From JBAYIE01 sp965279165 (GTDB lineage: Bacteria > Bacteroidota > Bacteroidia > UKL13-3), in contig OZ257140.1 in assembly GCA_965279165.1 (NCBI GenBank), positions 1,178,001 through 1,242,000 on the forward strand: a DNA stretch of 64,000 nt, written 5' to 3'. Of this stretch, positions 25,198 to 33,111 are shown in pieces. The notes beneath the pieces were generated by a model. It made no database searches and was not told the DNA's origin. It worked only from the letters and a program-made list of their open reading frames with translations. Position 1 is the stretch's first letter; the number at the start of each line of letters is the position of its first letter. The translations under genes were made by a program, and so were the position numbers.

Positions 25198-27918
25198 TTA
25201 TTTTGTTTGAAACTGAATTTTTCTAGAGGATTTCTTTATTACTACTTCGATCGTTTCTGTCTTATCCGGTGGAAGATCAATATAGAATTCGTCTTTAATT
25301 AGTTTATATCCTTTTGGAATTCCCCGCTCATATATTTTTACTTTCCATTTACCGGGTCTAAGATCTTGAAAAGTGAATGTTTTATCGGGATTCGTATACA
25401 TTCTGAATACTTCTGTTTCAGAACTTGCTTCTACAATTAAAGCTGCTATATCATCGGTTAAAGGAACATAACCTTTATCGTTCTTATTTACATCTTCTTG
25501 AAGAATAATCTTGCCACGAATCTCAACCGATTTGGTCATCCCAACTGTAAAAATATATTTCTCTCCGGCAACAATATCCAATTTGTATGGACCTGGAATT
25601 TCGGCTATGGTATTTAATCCGGAATTTGAATTATCTAAAAATAATATTTGACTTCCTGCATTAACAGCGGGAAACTCAAAATTACCTTCTTTATCAGTGA
25701 CTGCTATATTTCCATCAATTGAAAATGCTATTCCGTCGACTTTACTCACACCTTTATTTATTACCTTACCTTGTATTGACCCGATATCATCCCTTCTTGC
25801 TATTGGAGCCCTTAAGATATAGGTATAATTTAAGCTAGCAATTATCTGTTTATTGTTGAGAAACTTGTTTTGCTGGTAATAATTAACACCAATACTAATT
25901 TCATGATTATTACCGATAATATACCGGTTTTTTAAAGACATCAAACTTCTGTTACGATAGTATTCAACTACCTCATAACTATTTTGGTATTGAAATTCGA
26001 GATTCACTTTAGGATAATCCAAACTAACAATTGAACCATAAAAAAACATGGTATAATCTGGAACAAGATATTGTTGACTGCCCACATAATTTACAAATCC
26101 ATTGATAAAAAAATGTTGGTTTAATTTCCAGTCAAGTGATATTTCCCCGTTTGCTATATTTTGTAACTCTCCCATTTGAGGATCAACTAAATTGTTCATC
26201 TTACCATATGAACCATATGTTCTTAACTCAAAATCGCTGAATTTTGTTTGAAAAGTTAACCTCAAGGTGTTCTCTTCATACTTAAACCTTTTAGGAATCT
26301 GGATATCTTCTCTCCCACTTTTATATATCCCTAAACTTATACTTGAACCTGCACTGATATAATATCCCAACGAAAAATTTAAGTTATCGCTAAATGGAGC
26401 ATTGGCATATATCGTATCAAGCGCCATGTAAAAATTATTTAAATTGTAATTGGCCGAAACACTGATGCGTTTAAAAATATTTCTGCTAATTCCACTTGAT
26501 ACATATCGGGTATTGGAAAGATAACCCGGGAATAACTTTTCTGCTTCTGTGTAATTTACAAAAAATCTTGTTTTAAAGTAATTTCCTTCGAAAGAACCCG
26601 AATAAGCTTTGGTTACTTTATTACGATACTGGCCTAAAGCCAATTCAAATTCTACATTTGTTTTCGAATTGATGTTCGACTTGCCGGAAAATGAAACCAA
26701 TTGCGCTGAAGTTCCTATCGTGTATTCTTTATTAAGGAAACCGGTATTTAAACGCAAAGCTTTTATCGGATAATAGCTGGCATAAACCGAATAAATCTGT
26801 TTAAGTTCAGGATAAAACCTTGGATAATTAATAAATCCACCGGCACTGGCTTTTCCACCTTTATACTCGTATTCAGCGCCTCGGCCATTTCTTGATCCTT
26901 CGGTAAGTTGGCTTAATGAATAAACATAATCACCCGCAACCGCCTTTATTCGGTATGTGGTATATTTTGCATAATACGCATCCGAAGTTCCTAAAATTGG
27001 ATTTCCTTGCCTATCCGGACCTCGAAATAAAAATTCGAGTGTGCTTTTTCTTCGCTTCGACAGAATTCCGGCACCTTGTATATTATACATGGCACCATAA
27101 TTATTTAAAGGAAATTGGCTATTATACATCATCAATCCGGTTATCCGAATTGGTATTCGTGTATAAGGATCAAACTTTTCTTCATTAAAAGGAAGCACAT
27201 CAAATATACCGGATACATAACTTTTAATTTCCGGGTCTTCTATCACAGTTGCCGTAATACTGATACTATTTCTAATACAAAATGTCACTCCTTTTGCTGT
27301 TGTTGCCGTTACAGGAAAAGACACAAATGAATCCGTTTCAATAGTAAAATTACGTTTCTCTACCTGATTAATATTAACAATTTCTGTTTGAACATTAACA
27401 CGTGTATTGGATAAGTTTTGTATGCTAAAAGTTACGGTCACCTTTTGACCAGAGTATACAAATCGAGGTGTTCCTTGAACCTCTGCCAAAATCTGATATT
27501 TAGGTTTGATTACCAACTTTACGTCAGCCTCCCCTACTTTCGTATCGTTGTTATTATGGTTAAACGCATCAATATGTATTATATAGTTGCCGGCTTTCAT
27601 TGATTCCTGGATAAAAAAACTAAATATCTTCATTTCTTGACTCTGGTCCTCAACAGTTACCATAACACTATCATACATCTGACTCATGCTCTCCGGAGTT
27701 CTAATTTTTAAGTAAAAATCTTTTCTGTTAACAGACTTGTTTTTTAACATCAAAACTATATTTGTAGTTGAACCTGGACTTACTTCTATTGCTTTTTTAT
27801 TTACCAAGGAAATTTCCATGCTATCCTTCTGAGCAAATAAATTTCCGGTATTCATAACCAATACAAATAAAATTGTAACGATACATTTTAAAACGCGGTC
27901 AATTTTTAACACATTCAT
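25198..27918 (-). CDS. Large outer-membrane beta-barrel, usher-like
   Basis: The frame is open from 28083, but ATG 27918 (MNVLKIDRVLKCIVTILF, signal peptide ending LFAQ) is the likely start; 906 residues. The N-terminal 270 residues form Ig-like domains (EVSPGSTTNIVLMLKNKS; PRFVYSGQKVTVTFSIQNLSN). Then comes a long amphipathic strand region (about 290-740) with many Tyr/Phe girdle residues, e.g. RISVSANYNLNNFYMAL, then a carboxypeptidase-regulatory-like fold (about 745-825, SIQGKVINKGVSKVDGIAF, VTDKEGNFEF) and another small beta domain. Classical ushers have the same order: periplasmic N-domain, barrel, two C-domains. No FimD-family motif is recognisable, so homology is not claimed. It lies between the chaperone-like gene and subunit 6. 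Confidence 0.75.
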   Translation of the reverse strand: MNVLKIDRVLKCIVTILFVLVMNTGNLFAQKDSMEISLVNKKAIEVSPGSTTNIVLMLKNKSVNRKDFYLKIRTPESMSQMYDSVMVTVEDQSQEMKIFSFFIQESMKAGNYIIHIDAFNHNNNDTKVGEADVKLVIKPKYQILAEVQGTPRFVYSGQKVTVTFSIQNLSNTRVNVQTEIVNINQVEKRNFTIETDSFVSFPVTATTAKGVTFCIRNSISITATVIEDPEIKSYVSGIFDVLPFNEEKFDPYTRIPIRITGLMMYNSQFPLNNYGAMYNIQGAGILSKRRKSTLEFLFRGPDRQGNPILGTSDAYYAKYTTYRIKAVAGDYVYSLSQLTEGSRNGRGAEYEYKGGKASAGGFINYPRFYPELKQIYSVYASYYPIKALRLNTGFLNKEYTIGTSAQLVSFSGKSNINSKTNVEFELALGQYRNKVTKAYSGSFEGNYFKTRFFVNYTEAEKLFPGYLSNTRYVSSGISRNIFKRISVSANYNLNNFYMALDTIYANAPFSDNLNFSLGYYISAGSSISLGIYKSGREDIQIPKRFKYEENTLRLTFQTKFSDFELRTYGSYGKMNNLVDPQMGELQNIANGEISLDWKLNQHFFINGFVNYVGSQQYLVPDYTMFFYGSIVSLDYPKVNLEFQYQNSYEVVEYYRNRSLMSLKNRYIIGNNHEISIGVNYYQQNKFLNNKQIIASLNYTYILRAPIARRDDIGSIQGKVINKGVSKVDGIAFSIDGNIAVTDKEGNFEFPAVNAGSQILFLDNSNSGLNTIAEIPGPYKLDIVAGEKYIFTVGMTKSVEIRGKIILQEDVNKNDKGYVPLTDDIAALIVEASSETEVFRMYTNPDKTFTFQDLRPGKWKVKIYERGIPKGYKLIKDEFYIDLPPDKTETIEVVIKKSSRKIQFQTK

Positions 27919-28184
27919 GTTACTTTTTAACACATAATTTGTAAAAATTAAGGTTAATAAATATGGTTTCACTTGGATATACCATGTACTTGTAACGGGA
28001 TAAGAAAAGTATAATTTTTGTAAAGGGTAAACCGGTTCGACGCCACAATTAAACCATTGGTGCCTAAACCATTTTTGCTCCATATTACTGGTTAAATGAA
28101 ATAAGTAATCTTAGTTATTCCAAATCTGCTTACCTTGTTATGTATTTTCGAAATAGGGTGAATTTACTTTTATTAACCACCAAA

Positions 28185-28976
28185 TTAAAAGTACAAGGTG
28201 TATTCCAAACCAAATACATCGTCGTTAGCACCGGCAGCAACAATCACAGCTTTATAGGTTTTACCACTCGGTATTCCTTCCAAATCAAATTTAAAACGAT
28301 TTGAAGTAGAAGGAAAGAGTCCCTTTTTATTTGCCTTAATAACCTTTAAAGATTCTCCTTTATCATTATATAATTCAATCGAAACTTCAGGATTTATATA
28401 ATGAGTGCCGGTATTTTCAACATCAACACCTAAGAACACCTTTCCTCCTTCTTTTAATAAAATAGGTTCCATAAATACAAGTTTACCTTTATTAGGATCC
28501 GGCACTTCGGTTATCATTTGCACTGCATACCGAGTTAGGGTGTTAATATTCATTTGTCCCGGTTGGTTTGGGTCAATCGGATTTACCGCTTCAATCATTA
28601 ACACACTCCAGTAAGTTCCGATAACCGAATCATGTTTTGGAATAGAAACTTCGTATTGTATGTATACTGTTTCACCTCCTTTTAATCGAATCATTTTTGG
28701 ACTGAATTTTATCCAATTTGCATTCGATCGGTTGTGTGTAGTTGGATCATCGTAAAAAGTATATCCTTTGTAATTATAAAGCAACTCCTTTTGATATACT
28801 TTTGCATCCTGATCAAACTTGTCGCTATTGTGAACTTTAATTTCTCCTTTGTATACCTGACCTTGAACTCCGTTATGGACCAAACGAAGACTACCGTCTA
28901 TCTCAATGGATGCAAACGAGATAAATGGAAGTAATGTAAAAAGGACGACACAAAAAATAAAATTGATGGTTTTCAT
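28185..28976 (-). CDS. Periplasmic Ig-like chaperone-like protein (PapD/DUF916-like)
   Basis: 263 residues, signal peptide ending SFAS. The first domain contains NWIKFSPKMIRLKGGETVYIQYEVSIP and VIGTYWSVLMIE, the layout of pilus chaperones and of DUF916 proteins (a conserved proline-lysine strand, a glycine turn, then G-x-Y-W-S-V-L). A second beta domain (about 165-263, LGVDVENTGTHYINPEVSIELYNDKGE) follows. A periplasmic chaperone or surface-anchoring role for the neighbouring small secreted proteins is inferred from fold-like pattern and from its place before the usher-like barrel. A terminator hairpin separates it from subunit 5 upstream. Confidence 0.72.
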   Translation of the reverse strand: MKTINFIFCVVLFTLLPFISFASIEIDGSLRLVHNGVQGQVYKGEIKVHNSDKFDQDAKVYQKELLYNYKGYTFYDDPTTHNRSNANWIKFSPKMIRLKGGETVYIQYEVSIPKHDSVIGTYWSVLMIEAVNPIDPNQPGQMNINTLTRYAVQMITEVPDPNKGKLVFMEPILLKEGGKVFLGVDVENTGTHYINPEVSIELYNDKGESLKVIKANKKGLFPSTSNRFKFDLEGIPSGKTYKAVIVAAGANDDVFGLEYTLYF

Positions 28977-29058
28977 AATATTACTGGTTTTTGTGATTGA
29001 GATGATTGGCTTAATGCGTTCATTTAACTTTGTACAATATTATTGCATTTAAGCCAAA

Positions 29059-29093
29059 AACAAATTAAGCGATTCGACATCGCTTAATTTGTT
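29059..29093 (-). terminator. Perfect 15-bp terminator hairpin between subunit 5 and the chaperone-like gene
   Basis: AACAAATTAAGCGAT pairs without mismatch with ATCGCTTAATTTGTT around TCGAC; on the minus strand a TTTTT run follows. It isolates the subunit-5 transcript from the chaperone-usher-like genes. Confidence 0.8.
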
Positions 29094-29134
29094 ATCCCCA
29101 ATATCCAATTAAAATGTAGCAAATGTGCGACAGA

Positions 29135-29692
29135 CTAAGGCACATTGGTAATAGTCAGAACAACTGTTGCAGTGGTTCCTGTAGTAGCTACGATACTTCC
29201 ATAAGTACCAACAGCACTGTTCCATGCATAATCTAGCGTATAACCATCTGTAGAAGATGAGCCGGTATAACAGCTTCCGATACCGGTAACTAATGTTACT
29301 GCTGCGGCTGCATTTACTAAGGCTGAATTTGATGTACCTGTACCTAGAACCCCACCTGAATTACCTCCACTTGGAGGCGTAGTAGTTACTTCTAGGGTTG
29401 TACCTGCCGGTACGCCCGTTACTGAAGCTGTGATTGTTCTGGTTTCAGATGCACTTACAATGGAAGCAACCTGAGCATATCCTGTTCCGGTACCTCCGGA
29501 AATCTGATTACCCGCTGTGTTGGTTGTTAACTCAAGTGATATGGCAGCTGCACCTGTCCCAAGCAAACATACTTCGGGAATACCCATACTTAATGTATGA
29601 TTTGAAGTTGCAGTAGATGTTTGGGCCATGCCTTCGACACATATAATGGTCCCTGCGACGAAGATTCCAAATTTTAAAGCTAAAGTTCTCAT
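29135..29692 (-). CDS. Fibre-subunit-like secreted protein 5 (subfamily B)
   Basis: 185 residues with a signal peptide ending GMAQ. The mature protein is Thr/Ser/Gly/Ala-rich and nearly identical in sequence to subunit 2 (31106-31663): GIPEVCLLG, TAGNQISGGTGTGYAQ, SASETRTITASVTGVPAGT, PPSGGNSGGVLGTGTSN, GIGSCYTG and DGYTLDY are shared. Two Cys (in PEVCLLG and IGSCYTG) could form a disulfide. It ends in an alternating hydrophobic strand (TATVVLTITNVP), the type of edge strand used in donor-strand assembly. It has its own promoter-like element and a strong terminator, so it is probably made in quantity. Major-subunit role is inferred. Confidence 0.75.
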   Translation of the reverse strand: MRTLALKFGIFVAGTIICVEGMAQTSTATSNHTLSMGIPEVCLLGTGAAAISLELTTNTAGNQISGGTGTGYAQVASIVSASETRTITASVTGVPAGTTLEVTTTPPSGGNSGGVLGTGTSNSALVNAAAAVTLVTGIGSCYTGSSSTDGYTLDYAWNSAVGTYGSIVATTGTTATVVLTITNVP

Positions 29693-29720
29693 AGTTTATT
29701 ATTATTTGAGATTATTGAAA

Positions 29721-29790
29721 CAAAGTTATGGTGCTCCAATACATATTAATATAGGTAAAAGACTGAATTTAACTTCAGAAAAACTGATTT
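29721..29790 (-). promoter_or_regulatory. Promoter and paired operator half-sites for subunit 5
   Basis: On the minus strand TAACTTTG (29721-29728) fits the Bacteroidota -7 box TAnnTTTG, 28 bp before the ATG. On the plus strand CTGAATT begins at 29763, inside an inverted repeat CTGAATTTAACTTCAG, and CTGATTT begins at 29784, 21 bp further. The distance from -7 box to first half-site is 42 bp. The same arrangement precedes 31663 and 34552. Confidence 0.6.
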
Positions 29791-29909
29791 ATTACAAGGC
29801 ATGATTTGTTTCATCAAATCTAACCTAGTTACATAACCGTTACCATGGTATGTTTCCACTAAGATTTGTGGATTCGGCATTGTTCTGTATACTATTAACG
29901 AATTACTTT

Positions 29910-30479
29910 TCATTCAGGCGCTGTAACAGTAAATACAATAACGGCATTATAGGTTGATGAGGTTAACTGACCATAAGTGGCTGCCGAATTAATTATGCTC
30001 CAAACAAAAGTCATGCGATACCCATCCGTTGCACCCGTACCGGTATAACAAGAACCTATATTGGTAATTAAATTCTGGTCGAAATCGGATAGTAAAACCG
30101 GGGAAGTAACTGCATTTCCAAGAGCACCTCCGCTGTTTGAAACACTACTTGGCGAAGGTTGAATGGTAATTTGAGTACCATTAGGAATTGAACCACTTAA
30201 CTTTCTAACGGTTATTTTTCGATAAGTACCAATAGGTACATGTGATGTCAATCTTAAGTACAAACTGGAATTGGTAACAGATCCAAATTTTGCTCCTGCT
30301 GTTGTAACCGGTTGAAATGTCATTGAGATGGTGGAGGCATTTGTTCCAACAAGAGCCAACGGGGTTATGGTTGCTACCACATTATCTCCAGCTGTTGAAA
30401 CTTGCCCGAATACAAAACTTACTGAAAAGAGGTTTGTACACATGAATATATAAACCAAAGGAATATTCCTTTTTATCAT
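29910..30479 (-). CDS. Fibre-subunit-like secreted protein 4 (subfamily A)
   Basis: 189 residues with a signal peptide ending FGQ. It resembles subunit 1 (31798-32367): TPLALVGTNASTISMTF, SSLYLRLTSHVP, YRKITVRKLSGSIPNGTQITI, NSGGALG, and the family motif ITNIGSCYTGTGATDGYRMTF, with a terminal strand VIVFTVTAPE. Only one mature Cys. Its start overlaps the stop of subunit 3 by 4 bp (ATGA), so both come from one transcript. Function inferred from the family and locus. Confidence 0.72.
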   Translation of the reverse strand: MIKRNIPLVYIFMCTNLFSVSFVFGQVSTAGDNVVATITPLALVGTNASTISMTFQPVTTAGAKFGSVTNSSLYLRLTSHVPIGTYRKITVRKLSGSIPNGTQITIQPSPSSVSNSGGALGNAVTSPVLLSDFDQNLITNIGSCYTGTGATDGYRMTFVWSIINSAATYGQLTSSTYNAVIVFTVTAPE

Positions 30480-31054
30480 TCTGTAGTTGAAATGGTATAA
30501 GTTACTGAAACTGCGTTATCACCAGGCTTTTCAATAACCTGATCATTTTCAATACTTCTCCATTCGTAACGCAAATGGTGCCCTCTTTTCAAACCTCTTC
30601 CTGTAAAACAACTGCCAATATTTGAAATAATTATTTGAGGGTATGTTGTTAAAACCAACTCGCCGGAAGATGTTCCCATCGAACCTGCTCCGGCCCCATT
30701 ATCCGGACTAACGATCAGGTTTAATGTCATATCTCCAGGAAGTTCACTGTTGCTTACCTCTGCAGTTATATAATTGGTGGTGCCATTCCTAACTATCGAC
30801 GAATAGTTAATCCAGGTTGATCCATCAAATGGTTGAGAAACCAATTGCTCCACCTGATTTGGTTCAACGGTATTAAAATTATAGGTTACCGTTCGAACAT
30901 CTGATGAAGCAAAATCAACTAATGCAATAGCCGGTATATTGCAACTAAGGTTCATTTTAGCGAAATTCTTGCGTTGTGCAAACACAAGATTTGGTATGGC
31001 TGATACCAGAAAAAAAGAAAGAAATATAACAGAGGAAGTTTTTTTATATCCCAT
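30476..31054 (-). CDS. Fibre-subunit-like secreted protein 3 (subfamily C)
   Basis: 192 residues, signal peptide ending FAQ. Pairs with subunit 6: WINYSSI, GELVLTTYPQIIISNIGSCFTGRG and a final strand VSVTYTISTTE. Two mature Cys (LSCNIPAIAL and IGSCFTG) at places comparable with subfamily B. The Asp-Gly-Tyr of the motif is replaced by RGHHLRYEW. It is co-transcribed with subunit 4 (overlapping stop and start) and follows subunit 2 by 51 bp. A minor-subunit or adaptor role is possible. Confidence 0.72.
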   Translation of the reverse strand: MGYKKTSSVIFLSFFLVSAIPNLVFAQRKNFAKMNLSCNIPAIALVDFASSDVRTVTYNFNTVEPNQVEQLVSQPFDGSTWINYSSIVRNGTTNYITAEVSNSELPGDMTLNLIVSPDNGAGAGSMGTSSGELVLTTYPQIIISNIGSCFTGRGLKRGHHLRYEWRSIENDQVIEKPGDNAVSVTYTISTTE

Positions 31055-31105
31055 GATAATGTTCTTTACTTTATAATTAGTTGCATAATTTATAGAAAAA
31101 CAGAA

Positions 31106-31663
31106 TTAAGGAATATTCGTTATTGTTAAAACTACAGTAGCAGTGGCACCTGTTGAAGCAACGATACTTCCATATGCGCCAAGTGAAGAAGACCAAGTAT
31201 AATCCAAAGTATATCCATCTGTTGAGGCTGCTCCTGTATAACAACTTCCAATTCCTGATACTAGTGTAACAGCTGATGCTGCGTTAATTAATGCAGTATT
31301 GGATGTTCCTGTACCAAGAACTCCTCCTGAATTTCCACCACTTGGAGGGGTAGTTGTTACAGCCAAAGAAGTACCTGCGGGAACACCTGTAACGGATGCC
31401 GTTATGGTTCTTGTTTCACTAGCACTCACAATGGAAGAAATCTGTGCGTATCCTGTTCCGGTTCCTCCTGATATTTGATTACCCGCAGTGGTTGTAGTTA
31501 ATTGTAATGATATTGCTGCTGCACTGGTACCTAACAAACATACTTCCGGTATACCCATAGTTAAGGTATGATTAGAAGTTGCTGTTGAAGTTTGGCCCAT
31601 AGAGCTGAACCCTGCAAATAACAGGGCAATGAGTATCCCAATTCTTGATATCAAAGTTCTCAT
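31106..31663 (-). CDS. Fibre-subunit-like secreted protein 2 (subfamily B)
   Basis: 185 residues, signal peptide ending SMGQ. From residue 24 onward it is almost the same as subunit 5, whereas the signal peptides differ and the DNA differs at many third codon positions; the protein is therefore under strong constraint rather than a recent copy. Motifs: GIPEVCLLG, SGGTGTGYAQ, VPAGT, SGGNSGGVLG, GIGSCYTG, DGYTLDYTW, final strand TATVVLTITNIP. A promoter-like element with paired operator sites precedes it. First gene of a likely 2-3-4 operon. Confidence 0.75.
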   Translation of the reverse strand: MRTLISRIGILIALLFAGFSSMGQTSTATSNHTLTMGIPEVCLLGTSAAAISLQLTTTTAGNQISGGTGTGYAQISSIVSASETRTITASVTGVPAGTSLAVTTTPPSGGNSGGVLGTGTSNTALINAASAVTLVSGIGSCYTGAASTDGYTLDYTWSSSLGAYGSIVASTGATATVVLTITNIP

Positions 31664-31699
31664 ATGCTTTTTTATTTATAGATTTAAAAATATGAAGGA

Positions 31700-31768
31700 C
31701 AAAGTTAGGTAGCTCACATACGTATAATATAGGCAAAAGTCTGAATTTGCCTTCAGGAATGCTGATTT
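31700..31768 (-). promoter_or_regulatory. Promoter and paired operator half-sites for subunits 2-3-4
   Basis: Minus-strand TAACTTTG (31700-31707) is a -7 box 36 bp before the ATG. Plus-strand half-sites CTGAATT at 31741, inside CTGAATTTGCCTTCAG, and CTGATTT at 31762 are 21 bp apart and start 41 bp from the -7 box. Much of the segment aligns with 29721-29790. Confidence 0.62.
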
Positions 31769-31797
31769 TTTATATACCTTAATACTATTTATATACA

Positions 31798-32367
31798 TTA
31801 TTCGGCTGCTGTTAGCGTAAAAACGACAGTTATATAATAAGTTCCTGAAGCTAATTCTTCATAATTAACGGATGGATTATCTACACTCCAGTTGAACGTC
31901 ATACGATACCCATCAGTATTACCGGTACCGGTATAACAGGTTCCAATTCCCCAAACCAATAATTGGTCGTTGTAATCAAGAGTTGTAGCCCAGAACCAAG
32001 GGTACCCTCTGGTACCTCCGCTGTTTGCAGTTGTACATGATGCTGACTTAATCGTTAATGTAGTTCCTGCCGGCACAGATCCATTAGAAATACGAGCGGT
32101 TATTCTTCTCCTTAAATTAGTTGGTACCCTAGACGATATCTTCACATATAAATTACTATTAATTGCCTGACTTGCCGCTGCACCGGCTGTTGAGGAAGTC
32201 AGATTCATCGACACCGTTGCATTGTTGGTAGCAATTAATGCGTAATCCGGTACATTAAGGGTAACATTTTGACCTGCAACCCATGTTTGGGATACCGCCA
32301 CCGGAACCATACAAATGCAGTTTAACGACAAAAATAAAATTAATTGTTTCAGGAATACATCCTTCAT
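31798..32367 (-). CDS. Fibre-subunit-like secreted protein 1 (subfamily A)
   Basis: 189 residues, signal peptide ending AVSQ. Shares with subunit 4 the order PDYALIATNNATVSMNL, SNLYVKISSRVP, RRRITARISNGSVPAGTTLTI, NSGG, GIGTCYTGTGNTDGYRMTF and a final strand ITVVFTLTAAE. It also has a distinctive WFWATTLDYNDQ segment and an extra Cys (SASCTTAN) that could pair with the Cys of the CYTG motif. Located directly after the response-regulator gene, with two half-sites of the shared operator in between. Function inferred from family and locus. Confidence 0.72.
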   Translation of the reverse strand: MKDVFLKQLILFLSLNCICMVPVAVSQTWVAGQNVTLNVPDYALIATNNATVSMNLTSSTAGAAASQAINSNLYVKISSRVPTNLRRRITARISNGSVPAGTTLTIKSASCTTANSGGTRGYPWFWATTLDYNDQLLVWGIGTCYTGTGNTDGYRMTFNWSVDNPSVNYEELASGTYYITVVFTLTAAE

Positions 32368-32428
32368 GTTACACTTCTAAACTTTTGTAAGAATAGAACT
32401 AAATTCAAATTCATGCAATAAGTCAAAT

Positions 32429-32458
32429 ACTGATTTTTGAACAGAAAATTACTGATTT
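32429..32458 (-). promoter_or_regulatory. Paired ACTGATTT half-sites upstream of subunit 1
   Basis: ACTGATTT occurs at 32429 and again at 32451 on the plus strand, 22 bp apart, between the response-regulator stop and the subunit-1 start. No clear TAnnTTTG box is found at the spacing seen in the other three sites. Confidence 0.5.
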
Positions 32459-32469
32459 TCTACTGCAGA

Positions 32470-33111
32470 CTACAGTGATATAATCCCGTTTTTAAGGGCA
32501 TACTTAACCATATCGGTTGTTGAAGACAGGTTTAGCTTTTCTAACACATTCTGTTTATGTGTTCCAACTGTTTTGACACTAATAAAGAGTAATTCCGAAA
32601 TTTCTTGGCTAGATTTCCCTTCGGCATAAAGTTTCAAAATTTCCATTTCTCGTTTAGAAAGCAAATCATCCGCGTTATTTTGCCGTGGTGCATTACCAAC
32701 AAAATCATTTATGAGAGCATCGGTAACCTCACCATCTAAGTACTTTTTACCTGACATTACTGTTTGTATGGCTTCCAAAACCTGGTTGTAATTGCAGCTT
32801 TTAAGAAGAAACCCCATAGCTCCCACATCGAGCATTCCTTTAATAAATGACTTTTCGGAATGCATGGAAATTGCGATTACTTTCACATCCGGAGCTTCAA
32901 TTGCAATTGCTGCGGTAGCTTCAATACCATTTTTTACAGGCATGGTGATATCCATGATAAAAATATCCGGTCGGAATTTGACCGCCACTTCAATCGCTTC
33001 TGCACCATTGCTGGCTTGGGCAATCACTTCCACATCCTTCGCTTCCGACAATAAATTAACTAGTCCTTCACGGAATAATTTATGGTCATCAGCTATAGCA
33101 ATCTTAATCAT
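32470..33111 (-). CDS. NarL/FixJ-family response regulator
   Basis: 213 residues. Receiver domain about 1-120 with acidic pocket (ADDHK), phosphoacceptor Asp in DIFIMDITMP, conserved Ser/Thr in VKVIAISMH and Lys in GFLLKSCN. LuxR-type helix-turn-helix about 148-210 (LLSKREMEILKLYAEGKSSQEISELLFISVKTVGTHKQNVLEKLNL). Its start overlaps the end of the hybrid kinase gene by 8 bp, so the two form a cognate pair. It precedes the first subunit gene by about 100 bp and is the obvious candidate to bind the paired CTGAWTT sites. Confidence 0.92.
   Translation of the reverse strand: MIKIAIADDHKLFREGLVNLLSEAKDVEVIAQASNGAEAIEVAVKFRPDIFIMDITMPVKNGIEATAAIAIEAPDVKVIAISMHSEKSFIKGMLDVGAMGFLLKSCNYNQVLEAIQTVMSGKKYLDGEVTDALINDFVGNAPRQNNADDLLSKREMEILKLYAEGKSSQEISELLFISVKTVGTHKQNVLEKLNLSSTTDMVKYALKNGIISL

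Noticed and set aside
28185..28976. Firmicute-type WxL locus
   Set aside because: The chaperone-like protein resembles DUF916 in pattern, but no subunit has a clear WxL motif pair and no LPXTG protein is present.
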